A stretch of DNA of 64,000 bases from an uncultured Myxococcales bacterium (GTDB taxonomy: Bacteria; Myxococcota_A; UBA9042). Of the stretch, positions 8,853 to 18,696 are shown one piece after another. Position numbers and translations under genes: made by a program. Position 1 is the first letter of the stretch. Each line of letters begins with the position of its first letter. The notes beneath the pieces were generated by a model. It was not told where the DNA came from. It saw only the letters and a program-made list of their open reading frames with translations, and did no database searches. Where the stretch lies: positions 1 through 64,000 of the forward strand of contig CAITYF010000122.1 of the NCBI GenBank assembly GCA_903896545.1. The letters run 5' to 3'.

Positions 8853-9745
8853 AGGCGCACCTCGACGCCGACGCTTGCGCCGCAAGTGAAGAACGGAAAC
8901 GGCGTCAAGGTGTCGCCGTTGGCGGCTGCGGTGACCACCTCACGAGCGCGTCCCAACGCGAGGTCGGCGTCCAGGGTGACGACGGCGTGGAGGCGCGTGG
9001 TGACTGGAATCGCGACCGCCACGAGCGCGCCGACACGGCCATCGATGCGGGTATCCTGCCCGGCTGGACGGGGTAGATCGCGCTGCAGGACCACGGCGGC
9101 CGCGCTCAGCCCGGCGCGCAAGTCAAACGATGAAGCGCGGAAGACACGAGAGAAGCGCGCGCCGACGGCCACGGTGTTCAGGCCAGAGCCGCGTTGAAAG
9201 GCTGCGCCGTCGTACCGCACATGGACTGCCGGGAGCCATGCGTCAAACGGCACGGCAGCGGAGACTTCGCCACCTAACAGGGCAGCACGGGAACCACCGG
9301 CAAGACGGCCGCCGAGTTGACCGGCTACGATGAGGCGCGTTGAAGGCGCGGGGGCAGGGGCAACTACTGTCGGCGATGCAGCCGGTGTTGGGGCAGACGC
9401 AAGCGGCACCGCGCGTTCGCGAGGCAGCGACAGCAGCGCCTGACCCAGCGGCACCACATCTTCCGGAAGCGGCAAGTCGCGCTCGATCGGCTCCTCACCT
9501 TCACGCACCACGATAAGCGTCACGGCGTCGCCACGGACGCGCAGTCCCACCGTTCCACCGCCACAACTCCACGGATGCCCCGCCTGCGTTGTACTCCGCA
9601 CCAGTGCCTCGACCGCGGCGCGCCAAGGTTCGGGGGCGTCCTTCACGTCCGCCTCCGCCGTTGCTGGCGCGCACGCCGACGCAGCGAGCGCGGGGCTCGC
9701 GACGGCGGTCAGAAGCAGAACGAGCAGTTTCACAGTCGGACCCAC
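8849..9745 (-). CDS. Secreted outer-membrane-type protein heading a sigma/anti-sigma operon
   Basis: 298 residues with a cleavable signal (AVASPALA-A). The N-terminal domain of about 100 residues has two cysteines (SACAP and WSCGGG) that could pair. An Ala/Pro-rich linker follows, then a C-terminal half of about 160 residues with alternating hydrophobic and small residues in repeated strands (LIVAGQLGGRLAGGS, LRAGLSAAAVVLQ) ending in VGVEVRL. This looks like an outer-membrane beta-barrel, although the last residue is Leu, not Phe. The GTG start has GAGGAGG four bases upstream. Its stop overlaps the sigma-factor ATG. I do not recognise the family. Position suggests it is the sensor, target or envelope partner of the sigma/anti-sigma pair. 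Confidence 0.7.
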   Translation of the reverse strand: MGPTVKLLVLLLTAVASPALAASACAPATAEADVKDAPEPWRAAVEALVRSTTQAGHPWSCGGGTVGLRVRGDAVTLIVVREGEEPIERDLPLPEDVVPLGQALLSLPRERAVPLASAPTPAASPTVVAPAPAPSTRLIVAGQLGGRLAGGSRAALLGGEVSAAVPFDAWLPAVHVRYDGAAFQRGSGLNTVAVGARFSRVFRASSFDLRAGLSAAAVVLQRDLPRPAGQDTRIDGRVGALVAVAIPVTTRLHAVVTLDADLALGRAREVVTAAANGDTLTPFPFFTCGASVGVEVRL

Positions 9746-10091
9746 GTGGCCTCCTCATCCCTATTCTCCAGATTTCCGCGGATCCTTCGCAAAAAGTTTT
9801 GCGCCCGGAAAGAAAGTTGTGGGCGTCGTCGTTTATCTTGAAAGTGCTGGAGATTTGGATCCGGTTCAGGCAATGGCAAGGCCGTTCACCGTCACAGGAG
9901 CTGAGCCTTTGTCCGCCGGTCTCACTCCGCACGGCGTGTTTCCCGGTTCGTCCGGGTTGCTACGGGCGGAACTGTGTGAGAGTGTGAGCTATTCGACTCG
10001 GTGGACGGTTGCACTGCCATCCTACGAGAGCCGCGATTCACGTCCGGCCGATCGGGCAACTGGCGGTAAAAGAGCGACGAGAGGCGACTTG
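9746..10091. other. Divergent promoter region
   Basis: 346 bases between the sigma-factor operon (minus) and the FG-GAP lipoprotein (plus). It is more AT-rich than its surroundings near 9770-9870. A palindrome lies at 9788-9803, about 43 bases before the minus-strand GTG. A long plus-strand frame covers it but has no protein-like features before the signal peptide of the next gene. Confidence 0.5.
9788..9803. promoter_or_regulatory. Palindrome upstream of the sigma-factor operon
   Basis: Arms CGCAAAA and TTTTGCG are perfectly complementary around a 2-base centre. The site lies in the promoter gap of the OM protein/sigma/anti-sigma operon and could be an operator or part of an ECF promoter. 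No binding protein can be named. Confidence 0.35.
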
Positions 10092-11873
10092 GTGAAGGCG
10101 GCAGTCAACACATTCAAGATGCCGCGGCGACTCACGCGAGTTCGAGCGTTCTTGTTCGCGGTTGCCTTGGCGGCGTGTGCGAAGACCGGGGCGACGGTGG
10201 TCGAGGAAGCGGACTCTGCTGGCCAAGTTCAGCAGCACGACGCCGCAGTCGGGGATGTGCCGACGGACGATGCGGCGGCTGCAGATGCGGCAACGGCGGA
10301 TGAGACAGCGGCCGACGTACTCCTCGCCACGCCGTGTCCGAGTCGTCCTGGCCTCTTCACAGACTGCTGGCCGACCAGCGGTTTTGACATCGGGTCGGTC
10401 AACAGCGACTCCGTGCCGAAGGAACTGCCGGCAACGACGGGCGGCGCGGTTGCTGACATCGATGCAGACGGATGGCCCGACGTTTTCGCTTTCAACCCCT
10501 TTGCTCCCGGCCGCCTCTACCGCAATCAGGGGGCCATGCAGTTCGTTGACGTGACCTTGGCCAGCGGCATCGTCGTGCCAGCCAATGCCATCAGCGACGC
10601 CGCGTTCGGCGATTTGGACAACGACGGCGACTCCGACCTGGTCGTCCTCTTGGGGATGGCCAACGCGCTGAAGTGGTACAACGGCGGACCGCGCAATGGC
10701 CCGATCACCAATAGCTTTTCCATTTGGCGCAACGACGGGCAGGGGCATTTCACGGACGTGACGTCCGCCTGGGGCTTTCACGAAGAACCGATGGCGATCG
10801 CAGCTTTTGGTGCTGGCTTGAGCCTTGTCGACATCAACTTCGATCAGCGCCTGGACATCGTCGAGACGCGGCAGATGGACAAGACGGCCACGGTCCGGGT
10901 CTACCTGAGTCAACCCGATGGCACGTGGCAATTCGCTGGCGATCAGTTCTTTCCCGACTCTACGGGCGTTACCTGGGCTGGCTATTGGAGCGACTTCAAT
11001 GACGACGGGCTGCTCGATTTCGCGCAACTCAACGACAAGAATCCGGGCTACCCGTCGCACCTCTACGTCCGTAAAAGTCCACTGGATCTCACGTTCGTCG
11101 CGACGGACGTGATGGGCTACTTTGGCCAGACGCAAGAGAACGTGCCCATGGGCGCGAGCGCCGCTGATCTGAACGGGGACGGGCAACTGGAGTACCTGAT
11201 CAGCAACGACGGCGACCAGCGCGTGTTGACCCACGTGTTGGCCGGCGTGAAGGATCTGGCTGGCGGCTTGGGGCTGATTCTCAACCCGAACCACGCGGGC
11301 ACGCCGTCAGTTGCGTTTGGCGCGGCGTTCGTGGACGTCGACAATGACGGGCAAGTGGACGTCTTTCTCACCGGCTCGACACTGCCCGATAAGCCCGCGC
11401 TGCCGTACAGCTCGCTGGCGCTGCGTTCGGGGCCGACGTTTCAGGACGCCTTTGCGCTTTTTGGCGACCCGATGTCGTACTCCGAGCGCGGACTTGCGCT
11501 TGCCGATTTCGATCGGGATGGTCGGGTCGACCTGTTGACCGGCGGCTATGGTGAAATTCCGCGGCTGTTACACAACGAGATCGCAGGCGGACATTCGCTT
11601 GCCGTGCAACTGCTAGGCCACAAGTGCAACCGCGCGGGGATCGGCGCCCGCGTGACCGTGCAGATTCCGGGCCTGGCGCCGCAAACGATGGAAATGTTCC
11701 CGGGCGGGCAGTCGTACGGCTACAGCGAAGCGCGGCTCATCTTCGGTGCGGGGGCAGCGACCACGGCGAGCCAAGTGACCGTCTCGTGGTGGGCATGCGG
11801 CGGCCAGCAAGTGCAGGTGCTGACCAACGTGGCGTTCGAGAGCGGCAAGACGGTGGTGATCGAAGAGCCGTGA
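10092..11873 (+). CDS. FG-GAP/VCBS repeat lipoprotein with C-terminal ASPIC/UnbV domain
   Basis: 593 residues from a GTG preceded by GAGAGG at 7-base spacing; an ATG nine codons later (10119) is the alternative. A signal peptide with lipobox (ALAAC) is followed by an Asp/Ala-rich linker. About seven FG-GAP/VCBS-type repeats follow, with Ca2+-loop motifs of the DxDxDG kind (DIDADGWPDV, DLDNDGDSDL, DFNDDGLLDF, DLNGDGQLEY, DVDNDGQVDV, DFDRDGRVDL). The end is an ASPIC/UnbV domain (RAGIGARVTVQIPG, EMFPGGQSYGYSEARL). Such proteins form beta-propellers on the cell surface, and the combination is common in Myxococcota and Planctomycetes. The ligand is unknown. Confidence 0.85.
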   Translation: MKAAVNTFKMPRRLTRVRAFLFAVALAACAKTGATVVEEADSAGQVQQHDAAVGDVPTDDAAAADAATADETAADVLLATPCPSRPGLFTDCWPTSGFDIGSVNSDSVPKELPATTGGAVADIDADGWPDVFAFNPFAPGRLYRNQGAMQFVDVTLASGIVVPANAISDAAFGDLDNDGDSDLVVLLGMANALKWYNGGPRNGPITNSFSIWRNDGQGHFTDVTSAWGFHEEPMAIAAFGAGLSLVDINFDQRLDIVETRQMDKTATVRVYLSQPDGTWQFAGDQFFPDSTGVTWAGYWSDFNDDGLLDFAQLNDKNPGYPSHLYVRKSPLDLTFVATDVMGYFGQTQENVPMGASAADLNGDGQLEYLISNDGDQRVLTHVLAGVKDLAGGLGLILNPNHAGTPSVAFGAAFVDVDNDGQVDVFLTGSTLPDKPALPYSSLALRSGPTFQDAFALFGDPMSYSERGLALADFDRDGRVDLLTGGYGEIPRLLHNEIAGGHSLAVQLLGHKCNRAGIGARVTVQIPGLAPQTMEMFPGGQSYGYSEARLIFGAGAATTASQVTVSWWACGGQQVQVLTNVAFESGKTVVIEEP

Positions 11874-11913
11874 ACGGATCTGAGTCAGTCGGCGGCGGTT
11901 CGACCTACCGGAA

Positions 11914-12483
11914 TCAGTGTCCGAAATAGGGATTTTCACCCGTCGAGTGGTCGGTCACGTCAATAATTTCGCCCAGATCGGGGAATTTCTCGCGCAGCCG
12001 CGTCTCAATGCCGTACTTCAAGGTCGCCGACGAGGACGAGCAGCCGTGGCAGCCGCCGCCAAAACGCAGCAGCACGTTGTTGTCCTGCACTTCCACCAGC
12101 GCGACGGTGCCACCGTGAGACGCGACGCCCGGATTGATCTCGGTGTCGAGGATCCACTGCACGCGTTCAGCCAGCGGCGCATCGTCTTTCGGACCGCGCG
12201 GGGCGTTTGGATTCTCAAAGTGGAAGCCCGCGAAGTCCTTGGATTCCACGTAGTCGATCGTGCCTTCCTTGAAGCGTTCCCAGCTCTTTTCATCGACGTA
12301 GATCGTCAAACCGTCGGCCACGATGGTCTGATCATCGGGCTTGGGCGCGGTCTCAAAGTCGAGATCGTAGAAGAAGCCTTCCGGACCGCCGACGTCGACG
12401 ATGACGCGCAGGCCGTACCCTTCCGGCTGGTTTTTGTCGCCCATTTCACGGACTTTCTGAATGGCAGTGGCGGTGATGTGCAT
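11914..12483 (-). CDS. nfuA: NfuA-like Fe-S cluster carrier protein
   Basis: 189 residues, close to the 191 of E. coli NfuA. The N-terminal half is an A-type (IscA-like) domain without its cysteines, as in NfuA. The C-terminal half is a NifU-type domain with the cluster-binding pair Cys145-x2-Cys148 (FGGGCHGCSSSS). Two molecules would share one [4Fe-4S] cluster and pass it to apo-enzymes such as the radical SAM proteins in this window (ThiC and the SPASM protein are possible clients; this is inference). The ATG at 12483 gives a start matching the family; the frame extends 10 codons further without support. It converges on the FG-GAP gene. Confidence 0.9.
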   Translation of the reverse strand: MHITATAIQKVREMGDKNQPEGYGLRVIVDVGGPEGFFYDLDFETAPKPDDQTIVADGLTIYVDEKSWERFKEGTIDYVESKDFAGFHFENPNAPRGPKDDAPLAERVQWILDTEINPGVASHGGTVALVEVQDNNVLLRFGGGCHGCSSSSATLKYGIETRLREKFPDLGEIIDVTDHSTGENPYFGH

Positions 12484-12561
12484 GATTCTGTTGCCTCGGT
12501 CGGTGTCCGGCATCGGCCGGTTCTTGGTTCAATCCTAAGGCGCGGTGGCGCGGTGTCAATC

Positions 12562-12580
12562 TCGGACTAGGAAGGTCCGA
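12562..12580 (-). terminator. Short hairpin after the exported propeller-like gene
   Basis: Arms TCGGAC and GTCCGA pair perfectly over a 7-base loop, beginning a few bases after the minus-strand stop at 12584. There is no T-run, so this is a weak or Rho-assisted terminator candidate. Confidence 0.35.
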
Positions 12581-12583
12581 CTT

Positions 12584-14062
12584 TCATTGCGTTCCTGCCG
12601 CAGCGGCCGGCGTCGCTGTTTGCGGCAATGCGGGCGTCGGCGTGACGGCGGTCGGCAACGTCACGGGCGCCACGATGGCAGGCGGCTTTGGCGGCGAACG
12701 CTGCGACTTGTCCGAGCGCAAGTCCGCCAAATCCAATTGCAACTCTTCTGAGCGACGGACTCGGACTTCTTCCAGCTTCTTCAGCCGCTGGACGAGCGCC
12801 TTGGCATCACTTTCTTTCACACCCCGCAGCAGCTTGGCCGCGCCATCGATGTCGCCTTGTTCGAGCAACAGCTCTGCGTGGCGGTAGGCAGGGGCCGCGC
12901 TCGCCGGCAGCGATCGCACGCCGGGACGGAATTTCGGCCAAAGCTTCGACGGCGGAGCGATCAACGCGATCGGTCCTCGGAAGCGCGGGGAAGGCTCAAC
13001 GATCACCACACCCCGCGGATCGGCGCCCAAAAGCCGCATTCCGTCCGGTGCCCACTGCAAACCCGCGTGCACGTCTGGCCGCGCGATGTCCAGATTCTCC
13101 GGCGCCGTCCATTCCTGCCAGCCCGTCGCGCCCTGCCGATTGTCATCGCGCCAGACCCGAACACCCGGCCGCTGCCGACACCCGCTGGCCGCCTTCCGCG
13201 GAAACGTCGCCACGACGCCGTCGCTGTCGCGCATCCACTGCAGATCTGCGATGTTGTTGGGCAGTGCGGTGCGATTCAGCTTGAACTGCCCGCCGCCAAA
13301 ACGCGCCGCCGCGTAAAGCGCGCCGCCGTCGATCTGTGCGCGATACTTGGTATTTGGCGAAGTCGGGTTGGTCCGACCAGCTTCCGGCGGCTCTGCCCAG
13401 CCCGGTTGCGCCGCCGCAATCGCCGCGCCGCGTGTTCCCGGCGTGTGCCTCACATGGACCCGTGTCATGTCGCGCCAGCCGGGACAGGTGCCCACAGCGG
13501 GGCCCGGTCCTTTGGCCAGCCACAGCGTGAATTCGTGCTGCGTGATGGAACCGCCTCCCACCAACTCCACGATCACCTGTTCGGCGGCCAACGGCAGCTT
13601 GCCGATCTTCTCGACCGCGGCGGAATCGGGTTCGACAGCAAAAAGATCGCCGTCATTGGTCACCACGTAGAGCCACGCGCCATCGGGCGCAAAGCCAAAA
13701 CCAGCGACGGTTGGACCGTCAAACACGCGACGCCGCTCCAGAGTCAGCGCGTTCGTCAGGCTCAGCTTGACGCCGTCGGTCGTCGCAACCTCTACGCGGT
13801 ACGGCGCGTTCCGGATGAGGTCCGAGACCGCGGAATCGTGGCCGCCCGCTTTCTTCTTCGGCCCTTCACCCAAGCCGCGCCAGTCGATCTCATTGGGATC
13901 GTGCGCGGGCATCGGCCGCACCGGCTGGCCGGGCGTCGTCGGCACGGGTGGCTTCGCCTGCGGCTGGGCAGGGCGCGGCACCACCGGCTGCGCCAGGGCA
14001 ATCGCCGACAGCAAGCAAGATGCTGACATCACGAGATGATTCACGGACAACAAACGGAACAT
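12584..14062 (-). CDS. Exported protein with WD40/propeller-like repeats, function unknown
   Basis: 492 residues. The N-terminus is a signal peptide (ASCLLSAIALAQP) followed by a Pro-rich stretch. The middle has propeller-like strand repeats (VAGFGFAPDGAWLYVVTNDGDLFAVEP, GLQWAPDGMRLLGAD). A helical hairpin resembling a TPR near residues 395-440 (YRHAELLLEQGDIDGAAKLL) leads to a charged helix and a Pro/Ala/Thr tail. The ATG at 14062 has GAGAG upstream. I do not recognise a specific family; a periplasmic scaffold or surface protein is likely. Its upstream neighbour on the same strand is the giant IPT/TIG lipoprotein, 72 bases away, so the two may be co-transcribed. Confidence 0.65.
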   Translation of the reverse strand: MFRLLSVNHLVMSASCLLSAIALAQPVVPRPAQPQAKPPVPTTPGQPVRPMPAHDPNEIDWRGLGEGPKKKAGGHDSAVSDLIRNAPYRVEVATTDGVKLSLTNALTLERRRVFDGPTVAGFGFAPDGAWLYVVTNDGDLFAVEPDSAAVEKIGKLPLAAEQVIVELVGGGSITQHEFTLWLAKGPGPAVGTCPGWRDMTRVHVRHTPGTRGAAIAAAQPGWAEPPEAGRTNPTSPNTKYRAQIDGGALYAAARFGGGQFKLNRTALPNNIADLQWMRDSDGVVATFPRKAASGCRQRPGVRVWRDDNRQGATGWQEWTAPENLDIARPDVHAGLQWAPDGMRLLGADPRGVVIVEPSPRFRGPIALIAPPSKLWPKFRPGVRSLPASAAPAYRHAELLLEQGDIDGAAKLLRGVKESDAKALVQRLKKLEEVRVRRSEELQLDLADLRSDKSQRSPPKPPAIVAPVTLPTAVTPTPALPQTATPAAAAGTQ

Positions 14063-14134
14063 GGGCACTCTCAAGCCCCATCAGGGCGGCGCGAGTCTAG
14101 CGATCGCCGCGTGCATCGGCCAGTCAAACGTCGG

Positions 14135-17100
14135 CTATTTGGGCCACGGGACTGGCGTCGGCACGTCGGGCGGTGGCAATTGCGGGTTGAATGACGACGA
14201 CTTGCCCATCGGAGAAGTCACGGACGTCGTGCCGTATGCCCAAGACACCCAGTATCCTTGGCTCATCAGCTTGGGATTCAGTGCGTCGATCTCCAACTGC
14301 GGCGCGAGAATTCGCCAATGACGGATGTAGAGGGAGCCGGTCGGCAGCGGGCTGAACTGACCAAGCAGCGGGAAATCGGGCAGATCCGCGTGCGTGGCGG
14401 CGCCGTGCAGGTAGATCTCCCAGCGCGTTGTATAGGTCGCGTCGGCGATGCGGATGAGATTGAGCGTCGGCGCGTGACCCGGCGCAACGGTCCAGTCGAG
14501 CGTATGGCCCAGCACGGTATTCGCGGCTGGATTCATCAAGTACGGCATCTCCAAATACGGACCCATCTCGATGATCGGCTCGCCGGCAGCGACCAAGCCA
14601 CCGTCAAACGTCGGGAGCACGCCGCGCAGGTCCACGGGCATATCCGCTACACTGTGATCTTCGACCAGCGTCGGACTCAACACGCGCAGCCACGTTCCGG
14701 TTTGCCCGACGATGTTCAGCGTCTCGCCGGTTGGACCGTAAAACGCGTAGAGGTGCTTGTTCGTGCCCGCATCGCGGACGGTCACCTTTGTGCCATCAAA
14801 CGTCGCCAAGTAGCCGCGATCGCCGGCCAGCCACGTCGTGCCATCCGCGGCCTGAAAGAGCGCGCGGATCGTCGCGCTCGTCCCGGAATTCTGGCCCTGC
14901 CAGACGAAGTTGTTGGTGTTCACGATCGGCTTGCCCAACCACAGCGCGCCGCCGTCGCCCGCGGTCAGGATCTGACCGTTGGGCAGAAGCGCGAGCGCGC
15001 GAAACGCCGCGGTCTGTCCGAACGGCAGTTGCGGGCCCAGTCCGACTTGCCACTTGCCCGGCGTGTTCCCCGTCCAATGGTGCAAAGAGCCGTCTTCATG
15101 CAAGGCCCACACGTCCTGCGCTGTTCGCCCTTGCAGCGCCACGACCGATTTGCCCAGCGACTGCGGCCACAGCGACCAGCCGAGCAGCGAGCGCCGCACC
15201 AACACGCCGCTCTGACCGCCCGCCCAGCCGTCCTGGCCGGCGGTTGTCGGATCATCGTTGACGAGCCACACCGCATTCAGCGGCAGTGCCGTCGGACTCG
15301 CTTGAACGGTGAAATCGCCGCCCGTCCAACTCGCGATATGGCCACTTTCCCCAACGCCGACCCGTGTTTCGCCCGCGACTGCAAAGGCGTGCAAGGCCCC
15401 CGGTGCGGTCTTGGCGTTCACCGGCGCAAACGCGCCCGGTTGCCACACCGCGGCGTGCTCCAAGCCCACCGCCGCTCGACCTGGCGCGCTGGAGGTCGAC
15501 ATGGGCGGACCGCCGTAGGAACTCGCCACGCCGCCGTAGAACTCGTAACGCAGGTTGGCGCCATCGCCTTGAAACAGCGCGTCGCTCGGCTGCCGGGTCA
15601 GCACAAGCGTGTCCGTCATCTCATGGGTCGACGTGTCGCCCATTGGAATGTAGCCATCCGCGCCCAAGTCGATTGCCGCCGTCACATTGCGCTGGCCGCC
15701 GACGGTGTCGGGACCCATCGGCAGCGCGACCATGCGCACGCGAATCTCGCGGTTTAGCGGTACCCGTACGTGTACTTGCACGCCCGTGACGACTTGACCG
15801 GGAATCGTGAATAGGTTGCGGGTAACGCCCAGCGCCAATGCGACGAAGGCCCCGGTGTGCTTGTCCACGTAACCGCTGCGGCAGATGACCGCTGTGGGGC
15901 CGGGCGTGACGCTCAACGAGAAGTGGCCAAACGCGTCGACCGTGCCTCCGGGCTGCAAGCCGCTGCTCCACAGGCCGCCCGATGCGGGTTCGCAGCGGAC
16001 CTGTGGTTGGCCGACCTTCGGGCGACACCCCCAGCGCGCACCGCTGCCAGCGCCGAATTGGCTGCACGTGAAGCCATCGGGGCAGTCGCTGATACTGGTA
16101 CAAGTCGCGGCGCAGTAGCCACCGTCGGTGATGGTCGTGGCGTCGGAAAGGCTGAGCAGCTCGCACTTCGCGCCGGCGCCGCATATGGCGTCCTTGGTGC
16201 ACGGCAGACAGTTGCCGGCAACGGCAGGTTCGCCGCCGCACGTGCCAGCAGGCAGGACCGTATACTTGTCGGCGTCCAACACGGTGCCGGTGATCGTGCC
16301 GTTCGGCGGCGCGACGGGCTGGTCGCCGCCGTTGCCGTTGGAGGGTGTCGTTGACGAGAGTCGGATCGTCGCGTTTTCAGCGGACAACGCGATAAGCGAA
16401 CCCGCCGAGAAGCCGCTCTTGGACGCATGGACGTCGACGGGCGCGGACATGCCAGGCCCGGAAAACGTGATTTGACCGCGGTCGTCGGCAAAGCCTTGCC
16501 AAGTCTTGCCCCCGGAGATGGCGATAACCAGCGCGCCGGGAATCGGCGTCTTGGAGTCGGAGCGACGCACCACGGTGACGTTCAGCGACTCGCCGATCGT
16601 GGGGCCCCATGTGCCGCCGTTGCCAGAACGCGGGTCAAAATAGGTGAAGCCGTTGTGCAGGGATCGGCGGACCTGCGGCGACCACATCGCTTCGACGTCG
16701 ACCGGACCGGGATCGCCCCGCGGTGAACGGACTGTCGCCCAGCCGCCGTCGTGCACCTCGACGTCGGTCGCGAGCGCCGTGCCGAAGCGCACGTGTTGCA
16801 GCCCCGTCAGACCCGTTCCCACGACGTTCACCCACGTGCCGCCTGCTTGCGCACCCACTGCCGGTAGCACGGCAAGAATCGCGTGTGCGTCGCTGGCGTA
16901 CTGCACCGCACCGAAGGCTGTCGTTTGCGTGCCGTCCGCAAGAAGCAGCGTCACGTCCGCTGGCCCAGGTGCACCGGGAGGAGCCACGCCGGTCAGGCTA
17001 CCTGTGCCATCCGTCGCGGTCCCCATTTTGAGCTGACTCGCCATCAGCGCGCCGATGCGCACGCCTGCGGGCTGCGCTTGGTCGGTTGTCCGCGGCGACC

Positions 17101-18538
17101 AAGTCAGGGTAAACGGCGTGCCGCCCGCTGGGTCCAACGCTTGCGGGGCGACCGTGTCGATGTGCAACGCAGCGGGCAGGTACTGGAATCCGGATGCCTT
17201 CTCGACGGTGTGTCCGCCCACCTGGACGTCGACGTTCACGGTTTGGGGCAAGTTGGTCTCGACGGTCAGGGGCGGCTGCACCTGCAACGTCGCGCCGGCG
17301 CCATCGGGATCCACAGCGACGCCGACCACCGTCGCCGGCATCATCCCAAAAGCGACTTGCACCTGTTTCCACTCTGCCGCCGTCGCGTGCCCAGACACGC
17401 CCAGCGCAACCGGTCGGAGTTGATTCACCGCCTGCGCGCCCGGCGTCACTGTCCACAGCGCCCAAGCGGGCAGGGTGTCGTCGGGCGGCGTACCCACGGG
17501 CGGCATCGACACCAGCGCGACCGCCTGCGGCAGTTTGGCCCACCCCTGCGCCTGTTGCACGGTGACATCGTACACGCCTGCCGCGGATTCGGGTCCGAGC
17601 GTCACGACCAGCGTTTGTCCGTCCGTCGACACAATGTCCGCTGCCACCGCGCCGTTTGGCCCTGTCAGCATCACTTTGAGCAGGTTGCCCGACAGCCCGT
17701 GACCGTGCAGCACGAGTTGCGACCCGCCCGCGGGCTTGAACGGCAACACGCCTGGCGTCACCGCGTTCAAAACGGGAGGTTCCGTGTACGTGAACGCGTT
17801 CGCGAGTTGCCCCGTACCATCGCCGTTTGCCGCAGCCACCGCCACCAGACCGGACACGCCCGGCGGCGTCAGAATCGTCGCGGTGTGCTCATCAATGACG
17901 CTTGGCAGCAGCGCGAGTCGGTGACCGACGACGAACTGCGTATCCGCGGTAAAGCCGCTACCAGAAATCGTCACCGCCGTTCCACCACTGGCGGGTCCCG
18001 ATTTGGGCACGACGCCTGTTACTTCCACTTGGCCAACGTAGCGGTAGCCCTTCACGATCTTGCCGTCAGGTATTGGTTTCCCCAGAGGATCCTGCTCCGC
18101 GCGCAAGATGACGTCGACCACGCCTGCCGGATGCGGAGGCGCCACGACTTGAATCGTGTTGTCGTCCAGAATGTCGATCTGCAACGCCGGCGTCTCGCCA
18201 AAAAGAACGGTGTCGAGGTGTCCCAGAAACTGCCCGTAAATCGTGACGAGCTGCATTCCGCTGGTCGGTCCGGCGTTCGGAACGATCTCGGTGGCAAGCG
18301 GCATTTCTCCCGGACCCAGGGCGGGCGTCGGCGCCGTGGCCAGATCCAGGGCAGCATCTTTGCTGACGTCGACGGTGGCGATCGCACCGTCGATGTCGTC
18401 GGGCGCACTCGCCGTCGATCCGGACGCAAAATCGCCGCACGACGTGGCCGCCAGCAGCGCGCACACCACTGCCGCCGCGTGGAGCAGCTGCTTGGGCAGA
18501 CGGGCGTGGGGCGGCAGATGGCGCAAGATTCCCTCCAT
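14135..18538 (-). CDS. Giant lipoprotein with multiple IPT/TIG Ig-like domains
   Basis: 1467 residues. A signal ending in a lipobox (AATSC) precedes an Asp/Ala linker. At least five IPT/TIG modules follow in the first 650 residues, recognisable by turns such as VPNAGPTSGMQLVTIYG, VPKSGPASGGTAVTISG and LPAVGAQAGGTWVNVVG. A carboxypeptidase-regulatory-like module (DDRGQITFSGPG) comes next, then a Cys-rich patch (ICGAGAKCELL, DCPDGFTCSQFG), and a long C-terminal propeller-like region with Trp/Gly repeats (TAGDGGALWLGKP, WLAGDRGYLATFDG). This is a surface adhesin or matrix-type protein; the ligand is unknown. The start is uncertain: ATG 18538 is used, but a TTG at 18526 has GGAGGG four bases upstream and still leaves a signal peptide. 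Confidence 0.8.
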   Translation of the reverse strand: MEGILRHLPPHARLPKQLLHAAAVVCALLAATSCGDFASGSTASAPDDIDGAIATVDVSKDAALDLATAPTPALGPGEMPLATEIVPNAGPTSGMQLVTIYGQFLGHLDTVLFGETPALQIDILDDNTIQVVAPPHPAGVVDVILRAEQDPLGKPIPDGKIVKGYRYVGQVEVTGVVPKSGPASGGTAVTISGSGFTADTQFVVGHRLALLPSVIDEHTATILTPPGVSGLVAVAAANGDGTGQLANAFTYTEPPVLNAVTPGVLPFKPAGGSQLVLHGHGLSGNLLKVMLTGPNGAVAADIVSTDGQTLVVTLGPESAAGVYDVTVQQAQGWAKLPQAVALVSMPPVGTPPDDTLPAWALWTVTPGAQAVNQLRPVALGVSGHATAAEWKQVQVAFGMMPATVVGVAVDPDGAGATLQVQPPLTVETNLPQTVNVDVQVGGHTVEKASGFQYLPAALHIDTVAPQALDPAGGTPFTLTWSPRTTDQAQPAGVRIGALMASQLKMGTATDGTGSLTGVAPPGAPGPADVTLLLADGTQTTAFGAVQYASDAHAILAVLPAVGAQAGGTWVNVVGTGLTGLQHVRFGTALATDVEVHDGGWATVRSPRGDPGPVDVEAMWSPQVRRSLHNGFTYFDPRSGNGGTWGPTIGESLNVTVVRRSDSKTPIPGALVIAISGGKTWQGFADDRGQITFSGPGMSAPVDVHASKSGFSAGSLIALSAENATIRLSSTTPSNGNGGDQPVAPPNGTITGTVLDADKYTVLPAGTCGGEPAVAGNCLPCTKDAICGAGAKCELLSLSDATTITDGGYCAATCTSISDCPDGFTCSQFGAGSGARWGCRPKVGQPQVRCEPASGGLWSSGLQPGGTVDAFGHFSLSVTPGPTAVICRSGYVDKHTGAFVALALGVTRNLFTIPGQVVTGVQVHVRVPLNREIRVRMVALPMGPDTVGGQRNVTAAIDLGADGYIPMGDTSTHEMTDTLVLTRQPSDALFQGDGANLRYEFYGGVASSYGGPPMSTSSAPGRAAVGLEHAAVWQPGAFAPVNAKTAPGALHAFAVAGETRVGVGESGHIASWTGGDFTVQASPTALPLNAVWLVNDDPTTAGQDGWAGGQSGVLVRRSLLGWSLWPQSLGKSVVALQGRTAQDVWALHEDGSLHHWTGNTPGKWQVGLGPQLPFGQTAAFRALALLPNGQILTAGDGGALWLGKPIVNTNNFVWQGQNSGTSATIRALFQAADGTTWLAGDRGYLATFDGTKVTVRDAGTNKHLYAFYGPTGETLNIVGQTGTWLRVLSPTLVEDHSVADMPVDLRGVLPTFDGGLVAAGEPIIEMGPYLEMPYLMNPAANTVLGHTLDWTVAPGHAPTLNLIRIADATYTTRWEIYLHGAATHADLPDFPLLGQFSPLPTGSLYIRHWRILAPQLEIDALNPKLMSQGYWVSWAYGTTSVTSPMGKSSSFNPQLPPPDVPTPVPWPK

Positions 18539-18696
18539 TCGCAGGGTAGCATGTTCAACGGGTCGCACGCACGCGGGAACGGCAAAGGAGCCGTGAAATT
18601 CTGAGGGTTCTGCCGCGCCCGCGCATACAGCGTGACAAAGCCGTCTGATGCCGTTACGTTGCCATGCTGCGCGGTCACGCGATGCAGGTTTACGCC

